DNA from: an uncultured Treponema sp. | GTDB lineage: Bacteria > Spirochaetota > Spirochaetia > Treponematales > Treponemataceae | Reading direction: 5' to 3' | Assembly (NCBI GenBank): GCA_937900125.1 | Contig: CALCEK010000293.1 | Span: 1-8,716, forward strand | DNA: 8,716 nt | In this document: piece by piece, positions 6,341-8,716 of the stretch | Numbering within the stretch: position 1 is the first letter of the stretch | Layout: each line of letters begins with the position of its first letter | Made by a program: the position numbers and the translations under genes | The notes under the pieces: model-generated | What the model was told of the DNA's origin: nothing | What the model saw: only the letters and a program-made list of their open reading frames with translations | Database searches by the model: none

Positions 6341-6389
6341 CGTCATGTTGAGCGACAAGCGTTGCTAGGGCGTTGCCCACGAAACATCT
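6341..6389. repeat. Palindromic, dispersed-repeat-like intergenic sequence
   Basis: The stretch begins CGTCATGTTGAGCGA and ends CGAAACATCT. These resemble a short palindromic intergenic repeat often met in bacterial genomes (recollection, not a search). Inside are a direct repeat GCGTTGC at 6359-6365 and 6370-6376 and a small hairpin GGGC-GTT-GCCC (6368-6378). ATGTT (6345-6349) and AACAT (6383-6387) are complementary. It lies between two convergent transcription units. Together with 6390-6425, which shows nothing recognisable, it fills the gap between the terminator and the hydrolase gene. Confidence 0.4.
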
Positions 6390-6425
6390 GTAGCTCTTTG
6401 CGTCCCAAACAAAAACTCCACCCGC

Positions 6426-7058
6426 TTAAAGAAAATTTTTTTTGCGCTGTTTTAGGGAAACGCTTTCGCTGTGGCCTGAGTATAAAATTGTTTGTTCGGG
6501 CAAGGCAAACACCACATTTTGTATGCTGTAAAAAAGTTCTTTTTCGTTGCCGCCTGGAAAATGAGTTGCGCCAATTCCGTCTTTAAAAATCGTGTCGCCC
6601 ACAAAGGCAATGTCATTTTGTTCGTCGTAGTATACAACGGAATCTTTTGTGTGTCCTGGCGTGTGTAAAACTTGCAAGGTGCAAATCACTTTTCCATTTG
6701 ATTCTAGCGGAATGGAATCTCCGTTTGAAACGTAAGTGGCGTTTTCTAAAATAATAGGATTTCCATTGTACGCAGAAAGATTCCATGTTGGATTTTGCAA
6801 ATATTGTTTTCCATTTTGATGAATCAAATACGGCACATTCAAAGCGGTGTACAAAAATTCCACCGCGCCTATGTGGTCAAAATGTCCGTGCGTCAAAAGA
6901 ATTTTTTTAACAATCCAGCCATTTTGTTTTATCAACGCAAAAAGCTTTTCTGCCTCCGCCGCAGGGTCAATCAAGAAGCCGCATTTCGATTCTTCATCCA
7001 TGTAAAAATAGCAATTTGTCGTCATAACGTCCGAAAGTGGAATCGTAAAAATTTTCAT
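6426..7058 (-). CDS. Metallo-beta-lactamase-fold hydrolase (glyoxalase II-like)
   Basis: Small cytoplasmic hydrolase of the metallo-beta-lactamase superfamily, in the glyoxalase II-like (YcbL-type) group; such enzymes cleave thioesters such as hydroxyacylglutathione, but the substrate here is unknown. The 210 residues have a complete metal site: T-H57-G-H59-F-D61-H62, then H136 (TPGHTKDS), D155 (VGDTIF) and H196 (SGH). The block DGIGATHFPGG (160-170) stands where relatives usually read G-x-GRTDFPGG. The C-terminal SGHSESVSLKQRKKNFL replaces the usual PGHGP...NPFL, so the substrate pocket may be atypical. No signal peptide is seen. The gene starts 3 nt after the stop of the flavoprotein gene and has no Shine-Dalgarno sequence of its own, which points to translational coupling and a shared role. 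No separate terminator is seen; the minus-strand side of the hairpin at 6273-6327 could serve. Confidence 0.88.
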   Translation of the reverse strand: MKIFTIPLSDVMTTNCYFYMDEESKCGFLIDPAAEAEKLFALIKQNGWIVKKILLTHGHFDHIGAVEFLYTALNVPYLIHQNGKQYLQNPTWNLSAYNGNPIILENATYVSNGDSIPLESNGKVICTLQVLHTPGHTKDSVVYYDEQNDIAFVGDTIFKDGIGATHFPGGNEKELFYSIQNVVFALPEQTILYSGHSESVSLKQRKKNFL

Positions 7059-7061
7059 ACG

Positions 7062-7679
7062 CTAACGAATAAAATTTGTGCCTTGCCACGCTTCTGTTTT
7101 TGGAAGCCCAAATTTTTCTTTTCCAAGTTGAATGCTCTTTACAAGAAAAATTATATTCCGCGCAAGCGTTCGCATTGTTTGCAAACCTTCCGCATCTTCT
7201 GCCGCCTCGCCTGGAGTGCAACCGTGAACGCTATTCCAATATTGACTTGACGCAACAGGCATTCCGCAAATTGTAAAATATTTGTTCAACTCGTCAAATG
7301 TTGAAGAAAGTCCGCCTCGCCTTGCCACCACAACCGAAGTTCCAACTTTCATCGTTTTGTTAAAACTTGTGCTGTAAAAAAGTCTGTCCAAAAATGCGAC
7401 CAGCGTTGCATTTGCCGAAGCATAATAAACGGGGCTTGCGACAATTAGCGCGTCCGCTTTTTCAAACAACGGAGCGGCTTTGTTCACCTCGTCATCAAAA
7501 ACGCACTTTCCATTTTTTTTGCAAGAAGAACAAGAAATGCACCCGCGAATTGCCTTGTTTCCAATGTTGAGCGTTTGTGTTTCTACGCCTTCTGATTCAA
7601 AAATTTTCTGCATCTCAGAAAGTGCAATAGAAGTATTCCCTTTTAAATGCGGACTCCCATTGATAATTAAAATATTCAT
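7062..7679 (-). CDS. Flavodoxin-family (NADPH-dependent FMN reductase-like) protein
   Basis: Cytoplasmic flavoprotein of 205 residues expected to bind FMN and transfer electrons; the physiological partner is unknown. The N-terminal MNILIINGSPHLKGNTSIAL is the strand-loop that binds FMN phosphate. ASPVYYASANATLVAFLDR (81-99) and ARRGGLSSTFDELNKYF (119-135) are characteristic of one common subfamily, as is the ending TNFIR. Four cysteines, C47, C50, C53 and C59 (C-x2-C-x2-C-x5-C), form a compact motif like that proposed to hold a [4Fe-4S] cluster in archaeal iron-sulfur flavoprotein (Isf). The start at 7679 is chosen because GGAGG (7691-7687) lies 7 nt upstream and the fold begins at once. An upstream in-frame ATG at 7718 would add 13 residues unlike the family and would span the ribosome-binding site and the -10 box. 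The metallo-hydrolase follows 3 nt after the stop. Confidence 0.88.
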   Translation of the reverse strand: MNILIINGSPHLKGNTSIALSEMQKIFESEGVETQTLNIGNKAIRGCISCSSCKKNGKCVFDDEVNKAAPLFEKADALIVASPVYYASANATLVAFLDRLFYSTSFNKTMKVGTSVVVARRGGLSSTFDELNKYFTICGMPVASSQYWNSVHGCTPGEAAEDAEGLQTMRTLARNIIFLVKSIQLGKEKFGLPKTEAWQGTNFIR

Positions 7680-7686
7680 CCTTACA

Positions 7687-7726
7687 CCTCCCCAAAAGTA
7701 TAGCGCGTAATGAAACAAAACGTCTA
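7687..7726 (-). promoter_or_regulatory. Promoter and ribosome-binding site of the flavoprotein operon
   Basis: On the minus strand TAGACG (7726-7721; four of six -35 matches) is followed after 18 nt by TATACT (7702-7697; five of six -10 matches). GGAGG (7691-7687) stands 7 nt before ATG 7679. Transcription would begin near 7690, close to the Shine-Dalgarno sequence, leaving a very short leader. The -10 box is good and the -35 box moderate. The 91-nt gap to the GtrA gene has no intrinsic terminator that I can see, so read-through from the GtrA gene is also possible. Confidence 0.45.
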
Positions 7727-7770
7727 GCGATTTTTTGCATCAGGTAAAAAATAAAAACTTGAATCAGTCA

Positions 7771-8181
7771 TTACGTGGAGCTGTTTTTTGGTTTGAATAT
7801 CCATATTCTACTGAGAACATAGTTCAATATAATGACGATTACATTGGCAATCACTTTTGAAATTGACTCATCGAAATGTAAAAGCGAAATTGCCACAAAC
7901 ATATATCCCATATCAAAAACGCATGTTCCAATTCTGGCTACTATAAAGTGCACACATTCTTTTAACCAAACTGAAAACTGCCAAGTTCTACTTTTAAAAA
8001 CCCAGATTTTATTTGTCACAAAAGCAAAGACCAATGAAAATATCCAAGCAACAACATTTGCAACTATATAATGCACCTTTACTTTTTGAGAGAGCAGATA
8101 GAAAATCAAAATATTTACAGCTGTGCCGACTAGACCAAAGAAGCCATACCAGAATAGTTCCCAAACTTTTTCCTTGCTCAT
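7771..8181 (-). CDS. GtrA-family membrane protein
   Basis: Small inner-membrane protein of the GtrA family (PF04138), thought to help move lipid-linked sugars across the membrane for decoration of O-antigen, teichoic acid or other surface glycans. The 136 residues contain four hydrophobic helices at about 9-29, 36-60, 76-100 and 104-128. Family-typical features are the first-helix GLVGTAVNILIFYLL and the paired TNKIWVFK (after helix 2) and LSRIWIFKPK (after helix 4). The ATG overlaps the stop of the glycosyltransferase as ATGA (8181-8178), so the two are translationally coupled, and AAAAGG lies just upstream of the start. The pairing of a GT2 enzyme with GtrA supports transfer of a sugar from a polyprenyl-phosphate carrier. 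The gene has the AT-rich composition of the rest of the window, unlike the glycosyltransferase before it. Confidence 0.9.
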   Translation of the reverse strand: MSKEKVWELFWYGFFGLVGTAVNILIFYLLSQKVKVHYIVANVVAWIFSLVFAFVTNKIWVFKSRTWQFSVWLKECVHFIVARIGTCVFDMGYMFVAISLLHFDESISKVIANVIVIILNYVLSRIWIFKPKNSST

Positions 8182-8716
8182 TTTGTACCTTTTGGATTAT
8201 ATGCACCGAACAGATTTTTTACTAGGATTTTCATCAGGTTCCAATTTCCTTTGAAAAAGCTGATTTTCGTCGGGGTCTTTCCTTTTTTGGGATAGGCGCG
8301 TGTAACAGGAATTTCACACGCCTTATAGCCAATCTGTGTTGCCCGCACAGAAAGATAGGCGAGCAGCTCGTAGGTCTGAAAAACATCGCGGAACACCGAA
8401 ACGCGCTCGTCAAACAGATAGCGTGCCGAGTATGCGCGAAAGGCATTCGTCGTGTCGGTGAAACGCTGATGGGCAGCAAGCGAAATGACGGGCGCGTGAA
8501 TGAGCTTGACCGAAAGCATGCGGACAATCGGCGTGTTTATAGCCTTTCCGCCTTTCACGAAGCGAGAACCTTGCACAAGGTCAAAGCCTTCGATGAGCTT
8601 TTCGATAAAGCGCGGCACGTCTTCGATAGAGTCTTTGTTGTTGCCGTCAATCGTGATAATGCCCTTGTAGCCGCGCTCTTTTGCAAAGAAAAATCCCGTG
8701 CGCAGCTGTGCGCCCT
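8178..8716 (-). CDS. Glycosyltransferase family 2 protein, C-terminal part
   Basis: C-terminal 178 residues of a GT-A-fold family 2 glycosyltransferase of the dolichyl-phosphate mannose synthase / polyprenyl-phosphate sugar transferase type; the 5' end lies outside the window. The frame is open to the right edge (first full codon at 8714). The visible part begins GAQLRTGFFFAKERGY and continues with TIDGNNKDS, equivalent to the metal- and sugar-nucleotide-binding Asp motif. QGSRFVKGGKA, KLIHAPVISLAAHQRFTDTT and NAFRAYSARYL, typical of the family, follow. No C-terminal membrane helices are present, unlike GtrB. The in-frame GTG at 8618 is internal, because homologous sequence continues upstream of it. 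The stop overlaps the GtrA start. About 8340-8580 is 53-58% GC by hand count, against about 32% in a sampled 60-bp stretch of the GtrA gene (7801-7860), which suggests a different history for this gene. Confidence 0.88.
   Translation of the reverse strand, partial: GAQLRTGFFFAKERGYKGIITIDGNNKDSIEDVPRFIEKLIEGFDLVQGSRFVKGGKAINTPIVRMLSVKLIHAPVISLAAHQRFTDTTNAFRAYSARYLFDERVSVFRDVFQTYELLAYLSVRATQIGYKACEIPVTRAYPKKGKTPTKISFFKGNWNLMKILVKNLFGAYNPKGTK

Noticed and set aside
6281..6586. 101-codon plus-strand open frame
   Set aside because: It begins inside the terminator stem and overlaps the metallo-hydrolase on the other strand; no ribosome-binding site or domain is visible.
7680..7718. Upstream ATG at 7718 for the flavoprotein
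   Set aside because: It would span the ribosome-binding site and the good -10 box, and would add residues not seen in the family.
8178..8618. GTG at 8618 as the start of a short 146-residue protein
   Set aside because: Glycosyltransferase sequence (TIDGNNKDS and GFFFAKE) continues in the same frame to the window edge, so the GTG is internal.
8676..8690. Apparent frameshift in the glycosyltransferase
   Set aside because: A first reading suggested a missing base, but a recount shows four T residues on the plus strand, and the frame is continuous.

Overview
The window looks like chromosomal DNA of a low-GC, double-membrane bacterium, most likely a spirochaete of the Treponema type. This rests on the AT-rich base composition, on an inner-membrane RND permease followed by a LolA-like periplasmic protein and an outer-membrane beta-barrel (which require an outer membrane), and on general resemblance of these proteins to Treponema families recalled from memory. 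The genus is an inference; no rRNA or marker gene is present.

Layout. Positions 1-691 hold no convincing gene. An AT-rich left part (with a hairpin at 209-234) gives way to a sharply bounded GC-rich island at about 260-473. The island is built from a degenerate unit of about 40 bp carrying CGCTAA and is bounded by imperfect 17-bp inverted repeats. A promoter-like pair (527-555) and a structured leader precede the first gene. Positions 692-6265 are a plus-strand cluster of three genes: an RND/MMPL-type permease (947 aa), a LolA-like outer-membrane lipoprotein-sorting family protein (261 aa from the better start) and a DUF1302-like beta-barrel (603 aa). The two intergenic gaps each contain a hairpin, and a strong terminator follows the third gene. 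A short gap (6266-6425) with a palindromic, repeat-like stretch separates this from a minus-strand block. Read from the right, that block is a partial family 2 glycosyltransferase, a GtrA-family membrane protein overlapping it by 4 nt, then a flavodoxin-family protein with a four-cysteine motif and its own promoter, then a metallo-beta-lactamase-fold hydrolase 3 nt downstream.

Function. The left cluster reads as a trans-envelope route. The proton-driven permease would extract a hydrophobic cargo from the inner membrane, the LolA-like protein would carry it through the periplasm, and the barrel would receive or pass it at the outer membrane. The cargo is unknown. The most unusual feature is that the permease (in a periplasmic loop) and the barrel (at its mature N-terminus) both carry an Asp/Ser/Phe-rich low-complexity segment. 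The right block combines a glycosyltransferase/GtrA pair, typical of sugar transfer through a lipid-linked carrier, with a redox flavoprotein/hydrolase pair. The glycosyltransferase is clearly richer in GC than its neighbour.
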